The translations under genes were made by a program, and so were the position numbers. DNA of 64,000 nt, from the NCBI GenBank assembly GCA_949316495.1, contig OX439005.1:43088682-43152681 (forward strand). The letters are read 5' to 3'. The notes below the pieces were generated by a model, which was not told where the DNA came from, did not search any database, and saw nothing but the letters and a program-made list of their open reading frames with translations. Source of the stretch: Amphiduros pacificus (taxonomy: Eukaryota > Annelida > Polychaeta > Phyllodocida > Hesionidae). This document shows positions 26,752 to 37,640 of the stretch, in pieces (the first letter of the stretch is position 1; each line of letters starts with the position of its first letter).

Positions 26752-27448
26752 TAGACCGGGAGGTACGGGAGATTTATTTACCTGTCTGAGTGCAAAAGGT
26801 TTGAGGGTGGTTTCTAGCATGAAATTTTGTCTAGTTTTCAGAAATCCATTTCTTAAGTGCCACCGATGATGCGAACAGTGTGAAAAATTACGCTTTTTAC
26901 CGTAAAGTCACAAAAATAAGAGATATTTACCTGAAAACTGATTTTATTTATATTTCCGTCAAAAATGACTCAATCTCTTCAATATTGGCATCAAAATGTT
27001 TGTATTGATGAGAACAATATGTTAAAAAATGTTAGAAATTTTTTTAAGAAAAAGTATATGCAAAAAAATGGCATAATATACCATTTTTCATATGAAAAAT
27101 GGCAAAAAATGTCAAATATTTGTTAAGAAGTTTGTCTGAAACTACTTTATTATGTGTATGCAAATGATTATAAGATTTTTTCCAACTCAGAATTTTGTCT
27201 AGTTTCCGAAAATAATTTTCTTAACTCGGTCAGATGATGCGTTCAAGTAAAAAATAACGTTTTTTATCGTTAAGTCAAAAATAGTAGGTTCTTCACCCGA
27301 AAACAGGTTTTATCCATATTTCCGTCAAAAATGGTATAATCTCTTCCATATTGGTATCAAAATGTTTGTATTAATTAGTAGAATATGATAAAAATGTTAA
27401 CAAATATCAATAGATAAAGTATATATACATTAATGTGACATAATATAT
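26752..27448 (+). repeat. Left terminal inverted repeat of the transposon
   Basis: Inverted copy of 30766-31461. Agreement is very high over the outer 660 bp (to about 27411) with scattered single differences, and weak over the inner 40 bp. It contains two diverged direct sub-repeats spaced 366-368 bp apart: ATTTTGTCTAGTTT at 26824 recurs near 27192, and AATGTTTGTATT at 26995 recurs at 27361. A perfect 22-bp palindrome centred on CATATG lies at 27081-27102. Confidence 0.9.
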
Positions 27449-27769
27449 CTTTTATATATATCTGAATAGTAAAAAAACATCATATTTACTAGTATGTAGA
27501 CAAGAGTTTTATTTACATTTACATAAGGTGTTTTTGATATCACACATCAATCATGGCTGTGTTTTTGTTAGATTCATATGCATATTACTATGACACCAAA
27601 TATCAACAATGCAGAGGTTATATCACATTTGATATGTTCTAAATACTAAATAGTAATCATTTCCCATTGCAATACATATCTAGTATGAAAGTTTATTTCT
27701 ATTAGCATGACATATTAATGGCTTCAACATTAGCCATTTGATTAGAACATTTAATTATTATGTACCTTC

Positions 27770-28234
27770 CTAGTTCTCATCTTCAGATTCATCTGATGAG
27801 GAGCAGTAGTTCTGATTCTGCTCTGGCTCCTCTGGCTCCTCTGGACTGTCTGTGTCATTGACATGTTCACTGACACACTGTGGCAGTTCATCTCCCTCAA
27901 ACCACACAAGTTGATACTGTCCATCCTCAATTTTCCATCCATGGTTGACTGGATTCCAGCTGCATGGTTGAATGTGGAGAGAGCCTTTCCACATGGCAGC
28001 CACAAAGTTTGCTCTCTTCACCTTCTGGACCAACACTGGCTGTGATGGAGGGAACCCACTTGGCTCAACCTTCTTGATCTTGGACAATGGCTGTGCCTGA
28101 CGACTGGGCGAGAACTTGTCATGGAACATCACATGCCTGGCCTCGTTCACACTTGATAGACGAGGCTTGCCATACATAGCACAGACATATCTCTCCATTT
28201 GTTTATGGAGCTCTTGAGAGACAGACTCTGACTC
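27770..28234 (-). pseudogene. In-frame C-terminal tail of the transposon protein, beyond a TGA
   Basis: The 154 codons after the TGA at 28235-28237 stay in the same frame and end at a stop at 27770. They begin ESESVSQELHKQMERYVCAM and include Y-G-K-P-R-L-S-S-V-N-E-A-R and K-R-A-N-F-V-A-A-M-W-K, both expected in the C-terminal tail of this family as I recall it. The end is acidic and low in complexity (EEPEEPEQN, SSSDESEDEN). The tail and the 738-residue part are therefore one ancestral protein of about 892 residues split by a single TGA. That makes this copy probably defective. An assembly error, an allelic stop or read-through are alternatives. A second start at 28198 could produce the tail alone, but nothing supports that. 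Confidence 0.75.
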
Positions 28235-30451
28235 TCACAGTTGTCCAAATGCCTCCATGAAAACTTCACTCTGCTCCATCTTGGCCAGTGGTCTCAACTT
28301 GGCTTTTCTAACAAATGCTGCTGTGTAGTCTGACCCTGTAAATGCATGGAAGCCTGGCAGAGCTTTGCACAGTGCTGGCCCAAGGTTCTCTGCAAGTGAT
28401 GTCACATCCACATAGCGTCTTGTATTGTTGCTGCTTTTTCCAATATCAAGCCATATATGGAGGGGTAGCTTTGAGGCCAGTGCAAGCATGATAATGAGGA
28501 TGTCTGTGTCATCACAGCGAACTGTGATATTTGTGTCCCTGTCATTTTCTGCAACATGCTTCAGATGCCATGCCAGACGTGTGTCAGCCTCGTCATGATC
28601 ACACTTGAGGGATGGACAGTCTTGCCGGGTCACATTTCCACTTGCAGATGTGAACTCCCAGGCTTGGTCCTCCAGGCCAGCATAAAGTGTATGCTGGTTC
28701 AAAAGATCAGCATGTTCTTTCCTTTGCCAGTCATTTATCAGAAAGTGGAGCAATGACTTGTATTTACCAATCTTCAACAAGTCTTGAAATTCTCTTGGGA
28801 CCTTCTGGCTAGGACCAGTGATGACATATTCTGCATCCGCCTCTGTATTGCCTTGTCCTCGGTCGGCATGTTCCATATCTTTGATGCTTGGAGCATCCCT
28901 GTAGGCATCACACACAAAGTCCACTCTACTTGTGGTAATGATTCTCTTCAGGATTGCTGTGGATAGGTCTCCATATGTACTGTGTGATCCTACCATGCTC
29001 TGCAGCACAAATATTGCATCATACAAAGAGGCTTGCACTGTTGCAGGAGGCTGTGTGTCCACTCTATTGACCAGACCATGCATGAGTTTGGATTTTTCCG
29101 TCTTGTGCCTGCTTCCATCCACATGGCCTAATGCCATGGGAACTGGGGTCAAGGGATAACCAAGGACAACTTTTAGGTCCAAATCTTGATTGACTGATAG
29201 GTAGAGAAGTCTGCCAAAGAGGTCTCTTGTTCCAGTCAGCTCTAAGATGCGTCTGTCTTTTTGGGGAAGTTTCACTTTCATGGCTGCTGAGGCAAAGTTC
29301 TCTACCTTCCTCCTTTTTATTGGCCTCATGAATCTTTTGGGATCTTGAAAACATTCCTTTCGAAATTCCCCACACCACTGATCACCTTTTTCCCTGCAGC
29401 AGAGAAGGTCTTGTGTTACACTCTCTTTGGCAGCTTTACCTGATGTCAGGCAAAATAGTCTGTTCTCATTCCTGTCAAAGGGATTCAGTGTGTCCTTGAT
29501 GTGGTCTATGACCTGAGTGAGATCTTTGTTATCTCTTTCTATTCTGTGACTCTTTCTCTCTTGTGAACAGTCCTCCTTTTGCTTCAGTCCAGCCATATCC
29601 AGCAGAATGCTCATTACCTCACTTCTAGCTGCATGAGCAACAGTCCACCTCCTCCTAGACTCCTCTGAGTTGCAGAAAGCAGTAATCCCACTCTTCCTTG
29701 AGGCAGCATCAACATTTATTGTGCTCTCCAATGTCTGGTCGACTGGCAGTCTGGCAAAAGACTTTGTGGTTCTTTTCACTGCGAGAGCTCCTGATGCCAG
29801 AGAATCATGAATTCCAGGGTGGGTTCTCTCCATGTTCAGCAGGTTGAGGTGGAAAAGCACTCCATACCTGGCATAGTTGGGCCTATTTGCCATGAAGAAG
29901 ACAGAGCACATCTCTCCCAGACAATACACATAGAGCTCAACATTGTTTGTCCTTGTTGCTCTGCTGAAGAGTAGGTATAGTTCCACCAGGTCAACATATA
30001 TGATCCAGAACTTGGCATTGGCTCCATGTTCTCCCTGCCGTGTGAGCTCTGTGTACTCATCATATGCTTTCATCAAGTCATTGAAACATCTGGTCTTCTC
30101 AAATGCCTCCATGCTCAACAGGGAAGGTGACTTGTTGATCTCTTCCAAGGCCTTGACAAACTCATCTGACAAAGGCTGTGTCTGGCTTTCCAAAAACTTC
30201 CGGAAATGCAGTACATGGAATGCATTAGCCAGTATAGGATGAAGCCGCTTGCATCTATTGAAATGGTGCCCAGACAGAAATCCATTCAAGGACCCAGAAG
30301 CCAAAACTCCACATTCAACCAGAATCTGAGGCCCCCCAGATTCCTCTAGTATGTGACCAATGGATGCAAAGTAGGCCATGCATATGTGAAAAGCACCCAG
30401 GCATATGAATACATTGTCATAGGTGGGGGCTTCCTCTTGTTGAATTTGCAT
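28235..30451 (-). CDS. Transposon protein with C-terminal FEN1/XPG-like PIN nuclease domain
   Basis: A 738-residue intronless frame from ATG to TGA. I recognise it as a family common among uncharacterised proteins of cnidarians, molluscs, lancelets and fish. Family landmarks are A-S-G-S-L-N-G-F-L then H-F-N-R-C-K-R-L-H-P (residues about 51-72), F-M-A-N-R-P-N-Y-A-R-Y (186-196) and P-V-D-Q-T-L-E-S-T-I-N (236-246). Residues about 505-725 look like a FEN1/XPG PIN fold: D515 in DFVCDAY, E621 and D623 in HDEADTRL, D647, D648 and D650 in CDDTDILI, and D708 in TGSDY, matching the acidic clusters and the GSDY of FEN1. A classical DDE triad is not obvious; D154, D238 and E242 are weak candidates. The family usually extends further upstream, so the N terminus may be truncated or lie in an unseen exon. 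It is followed in frame by a conserved tail after one TGA. Confidence 0.8.
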   Translation of the reverse strand: MQIQQEEAPTYDNVFICLGAFHICMAYFASIGHILEESGGPQILVECGVLASGSLNGFLSGHHFNRCKRLHPILANAFHVLHFRKFLESQTQPLSDEFVKALEEINKSPSLLSMEAFEKTRCFNDLMKAYDEYTELTRQGEHGANAKFWIIYVDLVELYLLFSRATRTNNVELYVYCLGEMCSVFFMANRPNYARYGVLFHLNLLNMERTHPGIHDSLASGALAVKRTTKSFARLPVDQTLESTINVDAASRKSGITAFCNSEESRRRWTVAHAARSEVMSILLDMAGLKQKEDCSQERKSHRIERDNKDLTQVIDHIKDTLNPFDRNENRLFCLTSGKAAKESVTQDLLCCREKGDQWCGEFRKECFQDPKRFMRPIKRRKVENFASAAMKVKLPQKDRRILELTGTRDLFGRLLYLSVNQDLDLKVVLGYPLTPVPMALGHVDGSRHKTEKSKLMHGLVNRVDTQPPATVQASLYDAIFVLQSMVGSHSTYGDLSTAILKRIITTSRVDFVCDAYRDAPSIKDMEHADRGQGNTEADAEYVITGPSQKVPREFQDLLKIGKYKSLLHFLINDWQRKEHADLLNQHTLYAGLEDQAWEFTSASGNVTRQDCPSLKCDHDEADTRLAWHLKHVAENDRDTNITVRCDDTDILIIMLALASKLPLHIWLDIGKSSNNTRRYVDVTSLAENLGPALCKALPGFHAFTGSDYTAAFVRKAKLRPLAKMEQSEVFMEAFGQL

Positions 30452-30539
30452 TGTTCTATCTAAACCAAAAGTTTGCTTTTATTGTCTCATCTAATTACTA
30501 GCATCTATGCAGTCATTGCATAATCTGGAGGAAAAATGA

Positions 30540-30760
30540 AAAAAGTGCACTTTGCTGAAAAATCAGATTCAAATTTGATAATATGGTAAATTATATTTTT
30601 GACATAGAAAACACCATCTGACCCATTAAAAAATATATTTGTGGACTACACAACATTATAGATTAAAACAAATCATAAACTAGTTTCCATTCACATAATG
30701 AAATAGTTTCAGACTAACTTTTTGAGAAATATGAACGTTTTCCACTATTTTTCTTAAGTA
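30540..30760 (-). repeat. Third, decayed sub-repeat next to the right TIR
   Basis: The stretch with CATCTGACCCATTAAAAAA (near 30615) and AGTTTCAGACTAACTTTTTG (near 30707) parallels the right-TIR segments CATCTGACCGAGTTAAGAAA (near 30978) and AGTTTCAGACAAACTTCTTA (near 31071), in the same order and similar spacing. The right end is therefore an array of at least three related units, with the innermost the most diverged. Confidence 0.65.
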
Positions 30761-30765
30761 AAATA

Positions 30766-31461
30766 ATATATTATGTCACCTTTATGGATATACTGTATAT
30801 TTTGATATTTGTTAACATTTTCATCATATTCTACTAATTAATACAAACATTTTGATACCAATATGGCAGAGATTGTCCCTTTTTTTTACGGAAATATGGA
30901 TAAAACCTGTTTTCGGGTGAAGAACCTACTATTTTTGACTTAACAATAAAAAACGTTATTTTTTACTTGAACGCATCATCTGACCGAGTTAAGAAAATTA
31001 TTTTCAGAAACTAGACAAAATTCTGGGTTAGAAAAAATCTTAAAATCATTTGCATACACATATTAAAGTAGTTTCAGACAAACTTCTTAACAAATATTTG
31101 ACATTTTTTGCCATTTTTCATATGAAAAATGGTTTATTATGCCATTTTTTTGCATATACTTTTTCTGAAAAAAATTTCTAACATTTTTTAACATATTGTT
31201 CTCATCAATACAAACATTTTGATGCCAATATTGAAGAGATTGAGTCATTTTTGACGGAAATATAAATAAAATCAGTTTTCAGGTAAATATCTCTTATTTT
31301 TGTGACTTTACGGTAAAAAACGTAATTTTTCACACTGTTCGCATCATCGGTGGCACTTAAGAAATGGATTTCTGAAAACTAGACAAAATTTCATGCTAGA
31401 AACCACCCTCAAACCTTTTGCACTCAGACAGGTAAATAAATCTCCCGTACCTCCCGGTCTA
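30766..31461 (-). repeat. Right terminal inverted repeat of the transposon
   Basis: Partner of 26752-27448, with the same two sub-repeats in inverted orientation and the same CATATG-centred 22-bp palindrome at 31111-31132. The strongly conserved part runs from about 30804 to the end. Internally it abuts a third, more decayed sub-repeat (about 30540-30760) that has no clear partner on the left side. Confidence 0.9.
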
Positions 31462-32754
31462 TTTATTGGGTGAGCAAGTGGCAATGTTTGAGCAACATTT
31501 AATGGCAGGCGTGTTAGCCAAGTAAGGTCATGGCGGAGGTCAGTGACATCATCTTCAGGTTTCACGGCACTGTGGCATGTTACTCACATGCTTGTATGGC
31601 AGGGATCACTTTGGCGTCCAATCTGGGGTCAGACCAATAGCAAATTTGCCCAGTAAATTTACCAGAGCTGAACCAAACAAGTCTGGTACAAATAAATCTC
31701 CAAACTCATTTTCCACGATTGGGCGCGGAGCATGTAAAGGGGGTCTCCAACCCTTCATATTCATATCTTTAAATTCTTCTTGTTGAAAATATTCAACAAA
31801 ATCAATGTCTCAATGCAGATCATGTATTCTTATATTGACCCCATTTATTTATTATGAGGACACCTGGGGGGGACCTGGAGCCCTTTCTAAATATAGACTG
31901 GAGTGCTCCAGGGAGTCATTCTGCCCTGGCTAACCTTGACCTTGTATGCAGGTATTAGCTACCAGTTGTCTTTCTCCCAGGACACTTTGACATTCTTGTG
32001 ATTTACTCCTCTAAGCTGTTTGAACATTAACTACCCCCACACCAACATGTTCCACATTTGTTAAATGTCAAGGATGCCGATCACAGGAAATTACAATAAA
32101 AGACAAACCTGTTTGCAATAATGTATTAGGTCTGACCACTTGGGTAGACAGCAATTTCAGTGACTTTTCCCTCAGCTGAGCAATGCAATTTGTAAAAGTT
32201 CAATGAATTGTTTGTGCTCAAACATGATTTCCTTTCTTTCTTACGGTTTTTGATTATAAGAACAAAACAGCAGGTGCTTATTTTTCCTCTTAACATTTCC
32301 GTTCTTTTTAATGGAAATGCATTTTCATCAACTCCCAGCCCACCAGTTTCCTGTAAAACAGCCTAGAAACATATTCCTGTGTTATGATTATGTGAGCTAT
32401 GTCGCAGACGGCTGATGTTGTGCGTGGGGTTGCTCTGCACTGAATCATCGCAACCTCGGCCTGAAATGTACACAACTATGACATGTGACTAACATAGTTG
32501 GCAAGTTGCCTGGCAGAAGGCCAGATGGTCGTTCGTGACACTGGGATTTGCAGCCGGGGCATGTATCATTATTGAGCAGGAGATTATAGGTGTGGAGAGC
32601 TAATGCACAGACAGGTATTAAGATAATCCAGCTGAGAAACCTTCTCTGGCCATTCTAATCCCCCCTAATCCTAATTTACTTTGAACATTTATTTCCTCGA
32701 TCTGCTCTGCAAAATAGTACAAAAATAAACCCCCGGCTTATATGTTCTCACCAT

Positions 32755-33085
32755 TTAATGTACCCCAGGCATATAAATGTACTTGTCAATAAATGTACTA
32801 ATCACTAATTGTACCCAAGGCTTGTACATGTCCTAATCACTAAATGTTCCCCAGGCTTGTAGATGTACTAATCACTAAATGTTCCCCAGGCTTGTAGATG
32901 TACTAATCACTAAATGTACCCTAGGCTTGTATATGTACTAATCACTAACAGTTCCCCAGGCTAGTATATGCACTAATCACTAAATGTTCCCCAGGCTTGT
33001 AGATGTACTAATGACTAAATGTACCCAAGGCTTATACATGTACTAATTGCTAAATGTCCTTCAGGCTTTATATGCATTAATCACT
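32755..33085. repeat. Minisatellite, about 35-bp unit
   Basis: About nine degenerate copies of TGTACTAATCACTAAATGTT plus CCCCAGGCTTGTAGA. The edges fade into AT-rich sequence. Confidence 0.9.
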
Positions 33086-33287
33086 CATTTCCCCAATCTT
33101 ATATACACACTAATATTGCAATAATTGCATGATGAGAATCCAACTGCATTCTAAGACATTATGTATATTTGTCAAGTCTTGTTATTTAATATGTGCCCTG
33201 TGATTACATAAAGTAGAAGCAAGCAGTCTCTGCCTTCTTCCTGCCACACCCTGCCTCAGCATAGACACAAACTTCTTCAAAGCCCAT

Positions 33288-34010
33288 CTGCCCCAACGCA
33301 CACTGCCATAATAGGCCCATTCTGCACACTGCCATAATAGGCCCATTCTGCACACTGCCATAATAGGCCCATTGTGCACACTGCCACAATAGGCCCATTG
33401 TGCACACTGCCACAATAGGCCCATTCTGCACACTGCCACAATACGCCCATTCTGCACACTGCCATAATAGGCCCATTCTGCACATTGCCACAATAGGCCC
33501 ATTGTGCACACTGCCACAATAGGCCCATTGTGCACACTGCCACAATAGGCCCATTCTGCACACTGCCACAATACGCCCATTCTGCACACTGCCATAATAG
33601 GCCCATTCTGCACATTGCCACAATAGGCCCATTCTGCACACTGCCACAATACGCCCATTCTGCACACTGCCACAATACGCCCATTCTGCACACTGCCACA
33701 ATAGGCCCATTCTACACACTGCCACAATAGGCCCATTCTGCACACTGCCATAATAGGCCCATTCTGCACACTGCCATAATAGGCCTCTTCTGCACACTGA
33801 CACAATAGGTCCATTCTGCACACTGCCATAATAGGTCCATTCTGCACATTGCCATAATAGGCCCATTCTGCACATTGCCATAATAGGCCGATTTTGCACA
33901 CTGCCATAATAGGCCCATTCTGCACACTGCCACAATAGGCCCATCCTTCACACTGCCACAATAGGCCCATTCTGCACACTGCCACAATAGGCCCATTCTG
34001 CACACTGCCA
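33288..34010. repeat. Minisatellite, 26-bp unit (AATAGGCCCATTCTGC type)
   Basis: About 28 copies of CACAATAGGCCCATTCTGCA plus CACTGC. Variant positions (cacaat/cataat, aggccc/acgccc, ctgc/gtgc) recur in blocks, for example near 33465-33600, pointing to multi-unit duplications. All three minus frames are open; none is a gene. Confidence 0.97.
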
Positions 34011-35059
34011 AAAGAGCTCCGCCTTAACAGTTTTACAACTTCTACACCAATGCAAGATTTGAAACTAGAACATTTGAATATATTCAGTGTTTTGGAGACA
34101 TCCACTGACAACTGTCTATTGTTCCTGCAAAATAAATCTCTGGCAATAATGGCCAGAATAAGGAATGGTCATTATCAGCAGATTTGTAGTCGTGAGATAG
34201 AGAGGTACCAAGACTCCGAGCGCTGTCTCCACCAAACACTGCATACAAACACAATTATAACACTTCTACATCTGTTTCGAGAAAGTTGCGAGAGGAAATA
34301 AACAGTGCACATAATGGACTGGGATATACATCAATCTTCAGGCCCTGTCAGCCAAATCAACATCTCTTCAAGTTCTGCTTTTCTATGTACAAATGTATGT
34401 GAACTGAATATCAAGGTCTTTTGTGCAAGCTTAAATAGTGTAGTTTCTCTCATAACAGTAGAATGTTTGTCTGAATCAATACCACTTTAAATACTCCTGC
34501 ATTGAATGTCTACAAGACAGTGAGACAGTCCATTCCGCCTCCTCCTCCCTCCCCCCTCCTCTCTCATTGACCTGACCCTTGAAATTGATTATCTCCAAGA
34601 CGATCGCTCAATTAGGTCAGTTCCATCCTGTAGTTTACCATTATCTACTGGCAAATTTCTATTTCAGTGTGAACAGCTGTGATGATATATTGAAAAATTG
34701 TGCAGCAAGTGTTACTAAGGCAGCCATCTTCCCACAATGCATTGCAAATGTCCAGGATGTTGGATTAATATGAGCATTACTCCAATGTCGAGGGAAAACG
34801 GGGCATTGGCCTAAGAAACGAACAAATTTGGTCAATTTTCTGCCTGTCAGTTTTGTATTCCAACATAGTGTGTTATAAATCACAAGTTTGTGAGCACAGA
34901 CTCCAAAGAGGTCCAGTCTTGGTTTTAAGAACTGAAATATTAATCTGACATTCAAAGAGCCAAAATGCTGTAATTTTCTGTGGCATTAAAGCCACAAACT
35001 TTTAGAATAAATAGAAATATTAAGTTATCACAGTCCTGATTATGCCTTAGTATATAAAT

Positions 35060-36155
35060 GTCTGCAAGCATCTCTAATCATCTGTGAACAAAATGGCATC
35101 CTAAGACGTTTCTGAACAAAACGATATCCCAAGGCATCTCTGAACAAAATGCCATCCCAAGGCATCTCTGAACAAAATGCCATCCCAAGGCATCTCTGAA
35201 CAAAATGCCATCCCAAGGTATCTCTGAACAAAATGATATCCCAAGGCATCTCTAAACAAAATGCTATCCCAAGGCATCTCTGAACAAAATGCCATCCCAA
35301 GGCGTCTCTGAAAAAAATGATATCCCAAGGCGTCTCTGAAAAAAATGATACCCCAAGGCATCTCTGAACAAAATGATATCCCAAGGCGTCTCTGAACAAA
35401 ATGATACCCCAAGGCGTCTCTGAACAAAATGATATTCCAAGGCGTCTCTGAACAAAATGATACCCCAAGGCATCTCTGAACAAAATGATATCCCAAGGCG
35501 TCTCTGAACAAAATGATACCCCAAGGCGCCTCTGAACAAAATGATATCCCAAGGCATCTCTGAACAAAATGATATCCCAAGGCATCTCTGAACAAAATGC
35601 CATCCCAAGGTATCTCTGAACAAAATGCCATCCCAAGGCATCTCTGAACAAAATGCCATCCCAAGGCGTCTCTGAACAAAATGATACCCCAAGGCATCTC
35701 TGAACAAAATGATATCCCAAGGCATCTCTGAACAAAATGATACCCCAAGGCATCTCTGAAAAAAATGATATCCCAAGGCGTCTCTGAACAAAATGATACC
35801 CCAAGGCATCTCTGAACAAAATGCCATCCCAAGGCGTCTTTGAACAAAATGATATCCCAAGGCATCTCTGAACAAAATGATATCCCAAGGCATCTCTGAA
35901 CAAAATGATACCCCAAGGTGTCTCTGAACAAAATGATACCCCAAGGCATCTCTGAACAAAATGATATCCCAAGGCATCTCTGAACAAAATGATATCCCAA
36001 GGCATCTCTGAAAAAAATGATATCCCAAGGCGTCTCTGAACAAAATGATACCCCAAGGCATCTCTGAACAAAATGCCATCCCAAGGCATCTCTGAACAAA
36101 ATGATATCCTAAGGAGTCTCTGAACAAAATGATACCCCAAGGCATCTCTGCAACT
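35060..36155. repeat. Minisatellite, 28-bp unit
   Basis: About 39 copies of CCAAGGCATCTCTGAACAAA plus ATGATATC. Polymorphic sites are gcatc/gcgtc, gatatc/gatacc/gccatc and gaacaaa/gaaaaaa. The minus-strand frames of about 290-370 residues all encode the repeat in shifting phase. The array ends only about 35 bp before an unrelated array begins. Confidence 0.97.
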
Positions 36156-36189
36156 AACTTCTCAAAACATATTTCAGACTACTCACTCA

Positions 36190-37640
36190 AATATTCTTTG
36201 TGAGTAGGCTTACCCCATCTACTCAGTCAGATAACACATGTGGGTAGGCTTCCCCCATCTACTCAGTCAGATAACATGTGAGGGCAGGCTTCCCCCATCT
36301 ACTCAGTCAGATAACATGTGTGGGCAGGCTTCCCCCATCTACTCAGTCAGATAACATGTGAGGGCAGGCTTCCCCCATCTACTCAGTCAGATAACATGTG
36401 GGTAGGCTTCCCCCATCTTCTCAATCAGATAACATGTGAGGGCAGGCTTCCCCCATCTTCTCAATCAGATAACATGTGAGTAGGCTTCCTCCATCTACTC
36501 AGTCAGATAACATGTGTGGGTAGGCTTCCCCCATCTACTCAGTCAGATAACATGTGAGTAGGCTTCCTCCATCTACTCAGTCAGATAACATGTGGGTAGG
36601 CTTCCCCCATCTACTCAGTCAGATAACATGTGAGTAGGCTTCCTCCATCTACTCAGTCAGATAACATGTGGGTAGGCTTCCCCCATCTACTCAGTCAGAT
36701 AACATGTGGGTAGGCTTCCCCCATCTACTCAGTCAGATAACATGTGTGTAGGCTTCCCCCATCTACTCAGTCAGATAACATGTGTGGGTAGGCTTCCCCC
36801 ATCTACTCAGTCAGATAACATGTGTGGGTAGGCTTCCCCCATCTACTCAGTCAGATAACATGTGAGTAGGCTTCCTCCATCTACTCAGTCAGATAACATG
36901 TGGGTAGGCTTCCCCCATCTACTCAGTCAGATAACATGTGAGTAGGCTTCCTCCATCTACTCAGTCAGATAACATGTGGGTAGGCTTCCCCCATCTACTC
37001 AGTCAGATAACATGTGGGTAGGCTTCCCCCATCTACTCAGTCAGATAACATGTGTGGGTAGGCTTCCCCCATCTACTCAGTCAGATAACATGTGGGTAGG
37101 CTTCCCCGTCTACTCAGTCAGATAACACATGTGGGTAGGCTTCCCCCATCTACTCAGTCAGATAACATGTGTGGGTAGGCTTCCCCCATCTACTCAGTCA
37201 GATAACACATGTGGGTAGGCTTCCCCCATCTACTCAGTCAGATAACATGTGTGAGTAGGCGTCCCCCATCTACTCAGTCAGATAACATGTGTGAGTAGGC
37301 TTCCCCCATCTACTCAGTCAGATAACATGTGTGGGTAGGCTTCCCCCATCTACTCAGTCAGATAACACATGTGGGTAGGCTTCCCCCATCTACTCAGTCA
37401 GATAACATGTGTGGGTAGGCTTCCCCCATCTACTCAGTCAGATAACATGTGGGTAGGCTTCCCCGTCTACTCAGTCAGATAACACATGTGGGTAGGCTTC
37501 CCCCATCTACTCAGTCAGATAACATGTGTGGGTAGGCTTCCCCCATCTACTCAGTCAGATAACACATGTGGGTAGGCTTCCCCCATCTACTCAGTCAGAT
37601 AACATGTGTGAGTAGGCGTCCCCCATCTACTCAGTCAGAT
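36190..37640. repeat. Minisatellite, 36-42 bp unit with 357-bp higher-order repeat
   Basis: About 36 copies of TGGGTAGGCTTCCCCCATCT plus ACTCAGTCAGATAACATGTG, varying by small indels around the TGTG run. Rare variants mark a duplicated block: CCCCGTC at 37104 recurs at 37461, and the AGTAGGCGTC variant ending near 37263 recurs at 37620. Both are 357 bp apart, so the right end contains a tandem duplication of about nine units. Confidence 0.97.

Larger units (their letters stand above)
26752..31461 (-). mobile_element. 4.7-kb DNA transposon with about 660-bp terminal inverted repeats
   Basis: Both ends begin TAGACCGGGAGGTACGGGAG reading inward, and inverted similarity continues for about 660 bp at near identity. 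It then decays, ending near 27448 and 30766. TTT flanks each side (26749-26751 and 31462-31464), a possible 3-bp target duplication, although so short a T run could be chance; a TA duplication inside the ends is an alternative reading. Between the ends lies one minus-strand gene in two in-frame segments. No reverse transcriptase, capsid or envelope part is visible, so this is a cut-and-paste-type element. The FEN1/XPG-like nuclease domain suggests the Academ superfamily, in which some lineages are reported to carry an XPG nuclease, but that placement is tentative. The near-identical ends suggest a fairly recent insertion. Confidence 0.88.

Noticed and set aside
33182-34111. 309-residue tryptophan- and cysteine-rich open frame
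   Set aside because: A 26-bp minisatellite lacking stops in three minus frames. No non-repeat domain is present.
35040-36145. Three overlapping frames of 293-366 residues
   Set aside because: A 28-bp minisatellite read in three phases.
36190-37640. CRISPR-like regular array
   Set aside because: Units are contiguous tandem copies with no unique spacers, in an animal intron. This is a minisatellite.
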